From: an uncultured Spirochaetia bacterium
GTDB taxonomy: Bacteria > Spirochaetota > UBA4802 > JAGODF01
NCBI GenBank assembly: GCA_937967705.1
Contig: CALCJG010000098.1
Location: forward strand, 1-15,386
Reading direction: 5' to 3'
DNA length: 15,386 bases
Shown here: piece by piece, positions 1 to 8,354 of the stretch
Layout of the letters: each line of letters opens with the position of its first letter
Position numbering within the stretch: the first letter of the stretch is position 1
Program-made: the position numbers and the translations under genes
The notes under the pieces: model-generated
What the model was told of the DNA's origin: nothing
What the model saw: only the letters and a program-made list of their open reading frames with translations
Databases searched by the model: none

Positions 1-117
1 GGAATACTTTGGTGGAGAGGGTTGACAGGCTGCTGGAGTACGGAAGGGAGTGGTTTGGAATGGGGGGTATATAAAGGGGTCAGAGCCTTGGTGGAATCAG
101 TAATCAATTTCTCAAGT
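1..117. other. Left-edge non-coding stretch
   Basis: This stretch lies downstream of the minus-strand nucleotidyltransferase stop codon. I see no gene, no tRNA and no convincing rho-independent terminator in it. It contains TTGACA at 22-27 without a matching -10 and an AT-rich TATATA at 67-72. The motif GGGGTCAGAGCC at about 77-88 resembles sequence I associate with REP/IS200-type transposase surroundings, but one copy in one window is not proof. Confidence 0.5.
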
Positions 118-1506
118 TTACGAACTCCCTTGCGACTCCCTAAGAAAAATATCCTTTGCCCTCTCAACAAGCAGCAACCTGTTGTTCTTCTCCGGCTCAT
201 CCAGAACCATTTCCAGAAGCTCATTGAGGATTTTACCGATCATGGGACCTGGCTGTATCCCGAACTCCTCCATAATGACATGTCCATTAATATCCAGATC
301 ACGCACTGTTATGGCATTTTCATCCTCGATGATCTTTTCGATTCGCTTTCTCAGCTGACCGATGGGAGCCGGCAGTCCCCCCCTCATACCGTTACCCTCA
401 CGGTCAGCCCTCCGCAGCAGAAAAACATCTTCGAGATTTTCAACGCCCACTTTGCGCATGAACCGTCGAACAGCCCCATCCGTCCACTCCGGCATATAAT
501 GGAACATATGGTTATTGATCAGGTTTGTTGCATGGGCGATATCTTCATTGGAAAATTTGAGGCGCTGCATGATCTTTCGGGCCATCCGAGTACCCAGGAC
601 CTCGTGATTGTAAAAGGTATAATCGCCATCAGCCCCCTCTCTTCTGGTAGGCAGCTTTCCCAAGTCGTGTAAAAGGGCTGTCAGGCGGATCAGGGGACGG
701 TCTGCAGGCGCGGCATCACAGGAATAGACGCTATGATAGTAAATATCGTAGAGATGATACTTGTTCTGGAGCACGCCATGGCAACGGGAAAGTTCCGGCA
801 GGAAGATATCCATTAGACCGGAGATTCTGAGATACTCCAGGCCCTCCGATGGTTTATCCGCCTCCAGGAGCTTCATGAGCTCCTCCCTGACCCTCTCCGA
901 TGAGACAAGACGGGCGATATCCAGTGTCTCCGTGATCGCCTGAAGAGTCCTTTCCTCGATGGTAAAATTCAGTTTCGCCGCAAAACGGCATGCTCTGTAA
1001 GGCCTGAGGCCATCCTCACTGAATCGGTCTATCGGTTCGCCGATCGTACGGATGATCTTTCGTGATATATCCTCAACACCCCCGATATAATCGATCAATT
1101 CTTCCCTGAGCATATCGTAGGCCAGACCGTTTATGGTAAAGTCCCTCCGTTTAACATCCTCTTCCAGGGTTTCAGAGAAAGTGACCGTATCGGGACGCCG
1201 ACCGTCAACATACTTGCCATCAGCTCGGTATGTCGTCACCTCATACGTCCGTCCCCCCATCAGAACCGAAACGGTACCGTGTTTAATCCCGGTAGGGATC
1301 ACACGGCGAAAAAGCCCTTTCACTAACTCCGGGCGGGCGTTAGTCGCAAAGTCATAGTCATAGACTGGTCTTCCCAGCAGGAGGTCTCGCACCGATCCTC
1401 CCACCAGATAACATTCAAATCCCTTTTCGGAAAGGGTTTTTACAATCCCCCGGACAGTCTTCAGCCTGTCTCCGGGAATGTTCAATTTCATTTGAGTCTT
1501 TATCAT
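118..1506 (-). CDS. cca: tRNA nucleotidyltransferase / poly(A) polymerase family protein with HD domain
   Basis: A class II nucleotidyltransferase of 462 residues that probably adds or repairs the 3' CCA of tRNAs. The N-terminal catalytic core shows GGSVRD at residues 36-41, the metal-binding Asp pair in DYD at 50-52, and RRDFTING at 120-127. The neck region has the family pattern ED..R..R..RF at 164-175. A C-terminal HD domain follows, with HDLGK at 280-284. A late element around LDINGHVIMEEFG is also typical of bacterial HD-containing Cca proteins. The start chosen has GGTGA five bases upstream; a second Met six codons in is the alternative. The family also contains poly(A) polymerases, and sequence alone does not fully separate them. 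CCA addition is favoured because the three tRNA genes in this window carry no encoded CCA. It appears monocistronic, 123 bp downstream of the lipoprotein gene. Confidence 0.9.
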   Translation of the reverse strand: MIKTQMKLNIPGDRLKTVRGIVKTLSEKGFECYLVGGSVRDLLLGRPVYDYDFATNARPELVKGLFRRVIPTGIKHGTVSVLMGGRTYEVTTYRADGKYVDGRRPDTVTFSETLEEDVKRRDFTINGLAYDMLREELIDYIGGVEDISRKIIRTIGEPIDRFSEDGLRPYRACRFAAKLNFTIEERTLQAITETLDIARLVSSERVREELMKLLEADKPSEGLEYLRISGLMDIFLPELSRCHGVLQNKYHLYDIYYHSVYSCDAAPADRPLIRLTALLHDLGKLPTRREGADGDYTFYNHEVLGTRMARKIMQRLKFSNEDIAHATNLINNHMFHYMPEWTDGAVRRFMRKVGVENLEDVFLLRRADREGNGMRGGLPAPIGQLRKRIEKIIEDENAITVRDLDINGHVIMEEFGIQPGPMIGKILNELLEMVLDEPEKNNRLLLVERAKDIFLRESQGSS

Positions 1507-1601
1507 CGGTCACCATTTATGAGATGAGGTTTTTTCAATCCGCCATTTTGTAAAGAACTATTTCAACACATCTCAGAGGAGGGATATTACTGAAACTCGA
1601 G

Positions 1602-1613
1602 GAATCCGGATTC
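1602..1613. repeat. Perfect 12-bp palindrome
   Basis: GAATCCGGATTC is a perfect palindrome in the 123-bp gap between the lipoprotein stop and the cca start. CCGGAT also recurs just 3' of the lipoprotein stop on the minus strand, so ATCCGG can form a weak 6-bp stem with it. No T-run follows, so I do not call a terminator. It may be a protein-binding site or chance. Confidence 0.3.
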
Positions 1614-1629
1614 GCAATGATCCATCCGG

Positions 1630-2622
1630 CTATCGCACATAAAGGGCGTATATCGGCCTTGAGAGAAGCTTGGTCAACACATTTGTTTCAGTATCATAAA
1701 CGTAGAGGCCGTCATCCATAGTGGAAGCTGATATCCCTACAGCCAGGGCATGACTGTTCAGGGGAGCCATAACTATCTGCCCTATCGTTGAAGGGAGGGT
1801 CTTTTTGACAGCGAAATTACCCGCTTCCAGGGCTTCAAGATTGAGGTTGGGACTGTTCACCCCGGCATAGACACCACCGTCTGTCGCAGCATAGGAAACG
1901 GCGGAAGGCAGCGCCGATGCATTCAGAGGAATCAAAGATCCTGCGGTACCGGCATAATAATAATTGCTGTTTCCGACGTTAAAAACACCGCTGGCATAGC
2001 TGAAATAGAAGGGAGAGGTTATGCTGCTGAAGGTATAATCCGGCGTTGCCGCCGCAGCCTGAGGCATGTTATTGATATTATATACATACAGGCTTGATCC
2101 GGTCGACAGCAGGAAGGCCTGACCAGAGGATCTGTCATAACAGAGTCTGGCGGGAGTGTTCCCTGCCGACATGGTTTTACCACGGGATGACCACGTGTAA
2201 GAACCATCATTATAGCTGTAGAGGGGATCGATGTAATTGCTAAAAAGTATCATTGTGGATTGTCCATCCTCAGTGATATCAACCGGCATATACGAAAAGG
2301 CCTGAGATCCCCATTCCCGGCCGGGATCCTTATCCTTCGTGAAATATACAATTTTATTACTGGAAACCAGTACGAATACGTTCCGATTCCGGTCCGCATA
2401 GACCCTGTCCGGAACAGGTGAAGCCGGAATGGGTGAGAGAGTAAACTCCTTATAATACTCCTTGCCATCGGAAATCAGCAGACAGGCGTTCGTTGCATCC
2501 GTAGTAACGGCGTAAATCAGGGTCACACCGTTCTTTGCAAGATCAAAAAGCTCCTTTTGATCACAGCGGAACATCAGGGTTAGCAGCCCCAGGAGCGCTA
2601 TCGCCAATCCGATCCTTTTCAT
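1630..2622 (-). CDS. Putative secreted or lipid-anchored beta-propeller-like protein
   Basis: Family not recognised; 330 residues. It opens with two basic residues and a hydrophobic segment of about 13 residues (IGLAIALLGLLTL, 4-16), ending at Cys20. This suggests a lipoprotein signal, although MFRC is a poor lipobox because of Phe at -2 and Arg at -1. The rest is rich in aromatic residues, Ser, Gly and Asn, with repeated strand-turn patterns such as YVYNINN and LYVYDTETN. Such patterns are common in YVTN/WD-like beta-propellers, so an exported repeat-propeller fold is my inference. An ATG four codons upstream (at 2634) is less likely: GAGGTG at 2627-2632 sits just before the chosen ATG, while nothing suitable precedes the upstream one. 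The gene has its own promoter candidate at 2642-2670 and is not tightly coupled to its neighbours. Confidence 0.7.
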   Translation of the reverse strand: MKRIGLAIALLGLLTLMFRCDQKELFDLAKNGVTLIYAVTTDATNACLLISDGKEYYKEFTLSPIPASPVPDRVYADRNRNVFVLVSSNKIVYFTKDKDPGREWGSQAFSYMPVDITEDGQSTMILFSNYIDPLYSYNDGSYTWSSRGKTMSAGNTPARLCYDRSSGQAFLLSTGSSLYVYNINNMPQAAAATPDYTFSSITSPFYFSYASGVFNVGNSNYYYAGTAGSLIPLNASALPSAVSYAATDGGVYAGVNSPNLNLEALEAGNFAVKKTLPSTIGQIVMAPLNSHALAVGISASTMDDGLYVYDTETNVLTKLLSRPIYALYVR

Positions 2623-2641
2623 ATAGCACCTCATATTATGG

Positions 2642-2670
2642 AGTATACTCTATTTTCGGGCGGGTAAAAA
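2642..2670 (-). promoter_or_regulatory. Sigma-70-type promoter candidate for the lipoprotein gene
   Basis: Read on the minus strand, TTTTTA (2665-2670) and TATACT (2642-2647) are 17 bp apart. The -10 matches consensus at five of six bases. It sits inside GAGTATACTC, a perfect 10-bp palindrome. The predicted transcript would start close to position 2635, leaving a very short leader before the ATG at 2622. The same hexamer pair and spacing recurs upstream of the response regulator gene. Confidence 0.45.
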
Positions 2671-2763
2671 GTTTTTTTAATACAGAATTGGGTCCCTTAA
2701 ACGGCTAAGGCATAAAGGGGGTGAAGGGAGTCCTCCATGAAACCCGATCGTCATTCCGGTAGA

Positions 2764-3324
2764 CTATAGGCCCAGATCGTCCGCTATCTCCCCCATCGCC
2801 TTCAGAGAAATCTCCACGAAGCGGTTGATATCAAGACCAAGGTTTTCACACTCCAGGATGTTTTCCCGGTTAACCGTCCGCGCAAAGGCCTTCTCCTTCA
2901 TACGTTTTACCACGGATTTAACCTTCACCAGCCCAATCTTCCTTTCCGGTAGAACCAGAGCCGCGGCGGTGATGAGCCCCGTAACGGTTTCTCCTGCCGC
3001 CAGGGCATGCTGAAATTTCGTGCTTCTCTTCTCACCGGGATGGGCTACCTCGTTGTGAAGCCTCACGGCCTCGATGATCTCCTCATCCACATCTTCTCCC
3101 CGGAGAATGGTGACCGCCTCCTTCGTATGCACGGTCAGGTCGGCATTGGTTATTTCGACGTCCACATCGTGGAGTAGACCGGCCAGGCCCCATCGATCTG
3201 GGTCCTCCCCCAGCTCCCTGGCCAGAGCCCTCAACACCGCCTCTGAGGCCAGGGAATGCTTGATCATATTCTCGTTTTTAACATGTTTGTGCAGCAGTTC
3301 TAAAGCCCTTTCGCGGGAGATCAT
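2764..3324 (-). CDS. HDIG-domain phosphohydrolase-like protein
   Basis: A 186-residue single-domain HD superfamily protein, probably a cytoplasmic metal-dependent phosphohydrolase of unknown substrate. Visible motifs are His23, LLHDVD with His52-Asp53, His66, and LHNE with His90. The C-terminal half (LVLPERK, then VKVKSVVKRMKEKAFA, then ending LGL) matches my memory of a conserved family of small HDIG proteins. In that family a motif near AADxxTG supplies the last metal-binding acidic residue. Here it reads AAGETVTG, so Glu112 appears to replace the Asp. The ATG overlaps the upstream stop as ATGA, making it the last gene of the paaK - ACT - secreted protein - HDIG operon. Confidence 0.8.
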   Translation of the reverse strand: MISRERALELLHKHVKNENMIKHSLASEAVLRALARELGEDPDRWGLAGLLHDVDVEITNADLTVHTKEAVTILRGEDVDEEIIEAVRLHNEVAHPGEKRSTKFQHALAAGETVTGLITAAALVLPERKIGLVKVKSVVKRMKEKAFARTVNRENILECENLGLDINRFVEISLKAMGEIADDLGL

Positions 3325-3677
3325 CCCTTTTTCCTCAGATATTTCTTCAATCCCTTCTTCTTAACCTCATAGGTGATAATCACATAATCCTTTTGAAGCT
3401 TATACTCCACAATCCTGCCGCTTTTAATAACATCAACAGCATCAGTGAAGATCTCCCGGGCCAGCACCTGGGCGTTCAACAGAGCCGCCTCCTTGGCCGA
3501 TCCCGTCCGGGCAATACCCCCCGTTCCCTCCTTGGGATAGCCCTTGCACCTGATGATATAGGTGTTGTAATTTTTGAACCACTTCTTCACAAGAACATCC
3601 CGCTTGGGGGCCGGCTCCTGTGCGCTCAGCATCGACGCCAGCAGCAATCCCAGAATAACGGTCAGTAATCTCTTCAT
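3321..3677 (-). CDS. Small secreted protein, LPP20/FlgT-N-like
   Basis: A 118-residue protein with a clear Sec signal peptide: MKRLL, a hydrophobic core, and SA at 18-19 before Gln20. The mature part is about 99 residues and basic at the C-terminus (KKKGLKKYLRKKG). The central pattern, a GTGGIAR-like stretch followed by SAKEAALLNAQVLAREIF, resembles the helix found in LPP20/FlgT N-terminal-type domains of envelope proteins. This is pattern recognition, not a firm assignment. GGGAGGAGA lies just before the ATG, 17 bp after the ACT gene stop. The stop overlaps the HDIG gene start by four bases, so translational coupling is likely. Confidence 0.65.
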   Translation of the reverse strand: MKRLLTVILGLLLASMLSAQEPAPKRDVLVKKWFKNYNTYIIRCKGYPKEGTGGIARTGSAKEAALLNAQVLAREIFTDAVDVIKSGRIVEYKLQKDYVIITYEVKKKGLKKYLRKKG

Positions 3678-3694
3678 CTTATCTCCTCCCGCTT

Positions 3695-4123
3695 CTAAAG
3701 CAAATAGAGTTCCTTTTCCGTCATGACGCCGAAGCCGGCGTCCTGAAGGATCTTTTCCGCCTTCCTGGGATTTTCCACCTGAAACACGAAGACGGCACTC
3801 TCGCGGCTCTTGACCATAAACCCGTAGGCATCCTCCACATTCACACCGCTGTCGTTGAGGACAGCGGCCGCCTCATGAAGCCCTCCGGGCTGATCCTTGA
3901 TGGTAACGGCCACTATATCCTTCAGGGTTGCCGCAATTCCCTGCTCTTTCAAGAATTCGCATCCGTCTTCAGGTCTGTCCAGCAGCAGCTTGATAATTCC
4001 ATAATCCCCGGAATCGGAAATTGTAACAGCCCGAATATTGATCTTCTTTTCGGCCAGGACCTTGGTGATTCTCTCGATCTTGCCCGGCTTGTTTTCAGCA
4101 AAAACGGATACCTGATAAGGCAT
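3695..4123 (-). CDS. Double ACT-domain protein
   Basis: A 142-residue protein made of two ACT domains in tandem, about residues 1-68 and 69-142. Both halves begin with the typical beta strand and loop, VSVFAENKPGKIERI and VTIKDQPGGLHEAAAVL, where ACT domains bind amino acids or related ligands. No catalytic domain is attached, so it is probably a cytoplasmic ligand sensor. It lies 10 bp after the paaK stop, with GGGAGG overlapping that stop region. ACT proteins of this size are frequent neighbours of phenylacetate-CoA ligases in anaerobes, which suggests sensing of an aromatic or branched amino acid or acid. The ligand cannot be read from the sequence. Confidence 0.85.
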   Translation of the reverse strand: MPYQVSVFAENKPGKIERITKVLAEKKINIRAVTISDSGDYGIIKLLLDRPEDGCEFLKEQGIAATLKDIVAVTIKDQPGGLHEAAAVLNDSGVNVEDAYGFMVKSRESAVFVFQVENPRKAEKILQDAGFGVMTEKELYLL

Positions 4124-4133
4124 GGCTACCTCC

Positions 4134-5429
4134 CTAAATCTTTCTGTTATCGATGACCCTGACGGCCTTGCCTGTACTGGGCGGCAGGGAACCCGGCTCC
4201 AACAGTTCCACCTTGGGATTGACCACGATGAGAGCCCGCAGCTCGTCTACAACCTTTTTCTTCAACGTCTCCAGCTCCTTCATGTCCCCGTGAAACATCT
4301 TTGAGTAAAGCTCCACCTTGATGATGATCCTGTCGAGATTCTTCACGCGGTCCAGTACGATCTGATAGTTGTTACCCACCTCGGGTATATTCATCAGCAC
4401 CGTTTCTATCTGTGAGGGGAAGACATTCACTCCGCCGATGATGAGCATGTCATCCGTCCTGCCTTTGATCCGCTCAATCCGGCGGTGTGTTCGTCCGCAG
4501 GCGCAGGTGCCCGGTACGATCCTCGTGAGGTCCCTGGTGCGATAACGCAGTATGGGCATGGCCTCCCGGCTTATGTGAGTCAGGATCAGCTCGCCCTCCT
4601 CGCCATCCGGAAGGGCCTCGCCGGTTTCCGGATTGATGATCTCCATGATATAGCAGTCCTCCCAGAGATGCATCCCGCTCCGGTGAACGCATTCGAAAGC
4701 CACCCCGGGACCGTTCATCTCCGAGAGCCCGTAGGAGTTGTAAGCCTCGATCCCCCACTGTTCCTGTATCTTGTCCCGGGTAGCCTCGGAATAGGGCTCG
4801 GCACCGAGGTAGGCTTTATTTATGGTCAGGTCACGGGGATCAATCCCCATCTTCTGAATCTCCTCCACCATGTGCAGCGCATAACTCGGTGTGATATGTA
4901 TCACCGTGGTTTCAAAGTCCTGTATCAGCTGTATCTGCCGTATGGTGTTGCCCGTGGACGACGGGATGACCATGCAGCCCAGCCTCTCTGCACCGTAATG
5001 CAGTCCCAGACCGCCGGTAAAAAGGCCGTATCCCATCATGTTCTGAAAGACATCCTCCCGGGTGGCCCCGGTGGCCGCCATGCTCCGGGCCAGAAGGTCC
5101 GTCCAGGAGTCAAGATCCTTTTGCGTATAGAAGATAACCGTGGATTTCCCAGTGGTGCCGGAAGAGGCGTGCATGCGGACTATTTCCGCCCTGGGCACCG
5201 CCACCATCCCGTCGGGATAGCTGAGCCGCAGATCGTTCTTTGAGGTATAAGGAAGATCCCTCAGATGCTCGAGAGTCCTGATCTTGCTGATGTCCACCCG
5301 GTTTTCCGAGAAAACCTTTTTGTAATAGGGGGTGTTCATCGCCGCTTCCAGGGCAGCCTGCAGCCTTTTCAGCTGAAGCTGTTCCAGATCCTTTCGTTCT
5401 ATGGTTTCCAGTTCCCTGTTCCAATACAT
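4134..5429 (-). CDS. paaK: Phenylacetate-CoA ligase (AMP-forming)
   Basis: A 431-residue adenylate-forming ligase that would activate phenylacetate or another aryl acid with ATP and CoA. The P-loop-like motif SSGTTGKS is at residues 89-96. YGLSEM is the A5-type motif. YRTRDLTRI and GRTDDMLIIGGVNVFPSQIE mark the hinge and the start of the small C-terminal domain, and the terminal region SLPPSTGKAVRV carries the Lys of the adenylation step. CACG before the hinge is also typical of PaaK. Length matches the family. The first in-frame ATG is at 5450, but the ATG at 5429 is preferred: GAGGTG lies five bases before it and family members begin around MYWN. It heads the operon with the double ACT protein. 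The true substrate could be another aryl acid; no other degradation genes are adjacent. Confidence 0.9.
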   Translation of the reverse strand: MYWNRELETIERKDLEQLQLKRLQAALEAAMNTPYYKKVFSENRVDISKIRTLEHLRDLPYTSKNDLRLSYPDGMVAVPRAEIVRMHASSGTTGKSTVIFYTQKDLDSWTDLLARSMAATGATREDVFQNMMGYGLFTGGLGLHYGAERLGCMVIPSSTGNTIRQIQLIQDFETTVIHITPSYALHMVEEIQKMGIDPRDLTINKAYLGAEPYSEATRDKIQEQWGIEAYNSYGLSEMNGPGVAFECVHRSGMHLWEDCYIMEIINPETGEALPDGEEGELILTHISREAMPILRYRTRDLTRIVPGTCACGRTHRRIERIKGRTDDMLIIGGVNVFPSQIETVLMNIPEVGNNYQIVLDRVKNLDRIIIKVELYSKMFHGDMKELETLKKKVVDELRALIVVNPKVELLEPGSLPPSTGKAVRVIDNRKI

Positions 5430-5450
5430 GTCAGCACCTCTATTGAGCAT

Positions 5451-5655
5451 TTCACTTTTTGATGTTTATTGGGACATCCAGGTTACCAATGCCGGTACCG
5501 CCGCGAAAGCCGCTCCCGGAAGGCGGGAAAACCCAACGGCCCTCCCACCCGGCAACGACCAGGGGCGCGGCGACCCGCAACAGGCCTTTCTGCGTCCGCA
5601 CTTCCGGCCGAATCCCGGAAGAGGACCGATAAGGCCGACATATCAACCAAAAATG
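5451..5655. other. GC-rich intergenic stretch with a short hairpin
   Basis: About 205 bp between the rhomboid stop and the paaK start, more GC-rich than its surroundings. CTTCCGG (5601-5607) and CCGGAAG (5615-5621) form a 7-bp stem with a 7-base loop. No T-run follows on either strand, so it is not a standard terminator. Open frames in both directions here lack Shine-Dalgarno sites and resemble no family. I see no clear promoter for paaK. Confidence 0.4.
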
Positions 5656-6540
5656 TCAATGAAAAGTTTCAGTGTTATCAGGGTAATAGTGCTTTCGGGC
5701 CCAGTCAAGCTGTTTTTTCTCCTGGGGAGTGAGGGACTTCATGCCCCCGCGGGCGATCTTGGTCAGAAGGGCATCTATGATCTCCTTGGCCTCGATGCGC
5801 TGATTGATCTCTTCCTGTTTTTTCTTCAGCCTTCTTCGGCGAAGCCACCCTGCAATCAACCCCGGTTTCTGCCCCCCTGCTGTTTTCGACGATGACCCGC
5901 GGTTCCGCCGGTACAGGAAGAGAAGCAGTCCGCTCACAATACCCCCCAGATGACCCACATGGCTCACCTGAGTCGCCCCCGGGGCTCCTCCCGAAAAGGT
6001 GCCGAAGAACTCGATGAGTCCGAAAATTAGGACGAGATATTTCATTTTAATAGGGATGATAAAATAGAGAAGGACCTCCCTGTTGGGCCACGTAAGGCCA
6101 TAGGCCAGCAGTATGGCATATATGGCTCCCGATGCTCCCAGGGTCGGCACACTGCAAACACCGTATTCCTGACAGGCAAAAAAATTCATCAGGGCGATAA
6201 ACAACCCGGCTCCCACCCCGGAGATCAGGTAAAAGCTCATGAAGGCCGAACTGCCCCAGAGCTCCTCCAGGTCGCCGGAAAACATCCATAAGGCAAAGAG
6301 ATTCATTAGAATATGGAAGAACCCGCCATGGAGGAACATGTAGGTAAAGGGCTGCCATAACTTGAATTCATTGACAAGCCCCTGATGGGAGATTCCGAAA
6401 ACCTGCTCCAACTGCAATCCCGGAAAGAAGGCACCTGAAAGCAGCTGCAGGAGGAAAACCGCCCCGTTGATGATCATCAGCTTTTTTACAACCGGAGTAA
6501 GGGGGCCGCCGAATCTGAATTGAACATTCTGCCTCATCAT
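5656..6540 (-). CDS. Rhomboid-family intramembrane serine protease
   Basis: A 294-residue polytopic membrane protein. HGGFFHILMN (His71, His76, Asn80) is the conserved rhomboid loop and helix pattern, GASGA carries the nucleophile Ser137, and SHVGHLGG carries the partner His197, so the catalytic Ser-His pair is intact. About six hydrophobic segments lie between residues 15 and 215. After them comes a soluble tail of about 80 residues, rich in Arg and Lys (RRRRLKKKQEEINQRIEAKEIIDALL), ending in a small helical segment with LTPQEKKQLDWARKHY. This tail is often seen in bacterial rhomboids and should face the cytoplasm. GGAAGG lies eight bases upstream of the first of two ATG codons. Substrates cannot be inferred. 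It stands alone, 126 bp after the response regulator. Confidence 0.9.
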   Translation of the reverse strand: MMRQNVQFRFGGPLTPVVKKLMIINGAVFLLQLLSGAFFPGLQLEQVFGISHQGLVNEFKLWQPFTYMFLHGGFFHILMNLFALWMFSGDLEELWGSSAFMSFYLISGVGAGLFIALMNFFACQEYGVCSVPTLGASGAIYAILLAYGLTWPNREVLLYFIIPIKMKYLVLIFGLIEFFGTFSGGAPGATQVSHVGHLGGIVSGLLLFLYRRNRGSSSKTAGGQKPGLIAGWLRRRRLKKKQEEINQRIEAKEIIDALLTKIARGGMKSLTPQEKKQLDWARKHYYPDNTETFH

Positions 6541-6666
6541 GAAAATTGCCTTCCGTAATTCCCTTAATATGTCTGATCGTCCATAAATTGCTGGCTTAAA
6601 GAAGCTATTCCCGCATAATACCGGAGGTCTCTTATCCTCCCTCTCAGAACCAATGCTTTTACGAAT

Positions 6667-8286
6667 TCACTTGAATTCCTTGCTTATTCTGCTGAACTCC
6701 ATTTCATTATCAAGAAAAATTTGAAAAAGATAAGGATCGAACCGATAGGCCTCTTCCTGCATGATATTCAGAGCTTCCTCATGAGTATAGGCCTCTTTGT
6801 AGGGACGCCTTGTCGTCAGGGCGTCATAAACATCGCAAATGGCCACGATACGGGCGGAAAGGGGGATCTCATCGCCCTTCAACCCCCGGGGATAACCAAG
6901 CCCGTCCCAGCGCTCATGATGATACAGTGTAATATCCATGGCCATGTTCAGAAAGGAATCCTCCCCCAGGTCCCGCGAGGCTTCTTTGAGCGCATCATAG
7001 CCTATGGTGGTATGAGTCTTGATGGTCTCGAATTCCTCCTTGGTGAGGGGCCCCGCTTTTAAAAGAATGCTGTCGGGAATCCCTACCTTACCGATATCAT
7101 GGAGGATGGAGGAGTCATAGAGGTCGCGCAGATACTGATTGCTGATATCGTTGGCTTCTCCGGAATACTTCACTATTTGAGCGATAAGCACACTGTATTT
7201 CCGAATCCTCTCCAGGTGTTCTCCCGTGTCGGTATCCCGGGCCTCTGCCAGCCGGCTCAGGGTGAAAATGGTGGTCTTTTGGGTCTTCAGAACCTCGAAG
7301 GTGCGTATTTTAACCAGCTGTTCCAGCTTTTTCGTATGCAGCTCCAGTTCCGCAAGCAGTTCACCCCTCTGTATGCTCAGGGAAATCTGTCCGACGATCG
7401 ATCTCAGGAAGATGATGTGCTCCTCATTAAAAAAGTGGGGTTTGACCGAAGCGAAAATGAGAAAACCGCGGGTCTGATTGTTGATGATCAGAGGAAGCAC
7501 CAGCGTGGATCGCATGCCTTCTTCCAGAAGAAGCTTGGTTTTAACCGATTGCCCGTGCTCCTCATAGTAGCTTACAAGATCCGGGATGAGCAGGACATCC
7601 CTTTCTCGAATGGCATCAACCAGGGAGGAATTGACCAGAGAGAAGGTGTCACCGGGATTGATCCTGACAGGTCTGTCGGATTCTACCAATTTTGTGATTA
7701 CACTCTCCCCTTTATCATCAATGAGCATTAGAGCCAGGCGGTTGAAAGGAATGATTTTTTTAAGGGTGATGTTGAGGGATCGGAATATCTCATCGGATTC
7801 CTGTCCCTTGTTGAGCATGGAGATGATTTCGTTGATCTGTGTCAGCTGTTCGACATACCGATTGCGATCGTCATTCAGCCGTTTTACCTGCAGAGCTCTC
7901 TCAACGGAATGCTGCAGGATGGCGAAATCCATGATGGGCTTGATGATAAAATCCGAAGCGCCTGTTTTAAGAGCCAGGATGATATCGGAATCTGTACTCA
8001 ATCCAGTGAGAACCAGCTTGGGAATATCGGGAAACTGCTCAGCCATCATTTTCAGCAGTTCCCTCCCATCGAGGTTGGGCATCTTCAGATCCGTTATAAC
8101 CAGATCAAAAGTGCTTCCATGAAGCTTTTCCAGGGCTATGAGACCGTCCGGCGCCCCCTCGACCTGATACCCCTGATCGGAAAGATAGCGGGTCATCACA
8201 TCCCTGATTGAGGGTTCATCATCCACGACAAGGATCCTGTCCTTATGCTCCCCATAATCGTGATTGATTTTATTGGAAGGATTCAT
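6667..8286 (-). CDS. Response regulator with REC, GAF and HD-GYP domains
   Basis: A 539-residue cytoplasmic regulator probably degrading cyclic di-GMP in response to phosphorylation. The REC domain (about 16-130) has the acidic pair Asp22-Asp23, phospho-acceptor Asp66, Thr94 and Lys116. A GAF-type domain spans about 150-305, followed by a charged coiled-coil linker (about 308-337). The HD-GYP domain runs to the end, with HDIGKVGIPD at 396-405 and HHERWDGLGYP at 456-466, so the catalytic signature is intact. The start is an ATG at 8286 with GGTGA seven bases upstream; a TTG directly before it is less likely. No histidine kinase gene is next to it, so it is an orphan regulator. A promoter candidate lies about 70-95 bp upstream. 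The GAF ligand is unknown. Confidence 0.92.
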   Translation of the reverse strand: MNPSNKINHDYGEHKDRILVVDDEPSIRDVMTRYLSDQGYQVEGAPDGLIALEKLHGSTFDLVITDLKMPNLDGRELLKMMAEQFPDIPKLVLTGLSTDSDIILALKTGASDFIIKPIMDFAILQHSVERALQVKRLNDDRNRYVEQLTQINEIISMLNKGQESDEIFRSLNITLKKIIPFNRLALMLIDDKGESVITKLVESDRPVRINPGDTFSLVNSSLVDAIRERDVLLIPDLVSYYEEHGQSVKTKLLLEEGMRSTLVLPLIINNQTRGFLIFASVKPHFFNEEHIIFLRSIVGQISLSIQRGELLAELELHTKKLEQLVKIRTFEVLKTQKTTIFTLSRLAEARDTDTGEHLERIRKYSVLIAQIVKYSGEANDISNQYLRDLYDSSILHDIGKVGIPDSILLKAGPLTKEEFETIKTHTTIGYDALKEASRDLGEDSFLNMAMDITLYHHERWDGLGYPRGLKGDEIPLSARIVAICDVYDALTTRRPYKEAYTHEEALNIMQEEAYRFDPYLFQIFLDNEMEFSRISKEFK

Positions 8287-8354
8287 CAATTAATCACCGA
8301 TCAGCATCTCCTGCAACCTGCATTAACCACAAGAAATTTGTCCTTATTGTACAA

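Noticed and set aside
22..672. Plus-strand frame of 216 codons
   Set aside because: It lies almost wholly antisense to cca, which has all family motifs; the translation shows no domain and has no ribosome site.
2671..2763. Terminator after the HDIG gene
   Set aside because: TCCCTT/AAGGGA can pair across about 20 bases, but the stem is short and no T-run follows directly.
4485..5243. Plus-strand frame of 252 codons opposite paaK
   Set aside because: Shadow of a strongly conserved ligase gene; composition is that of an antisense frame and no motif is seen.
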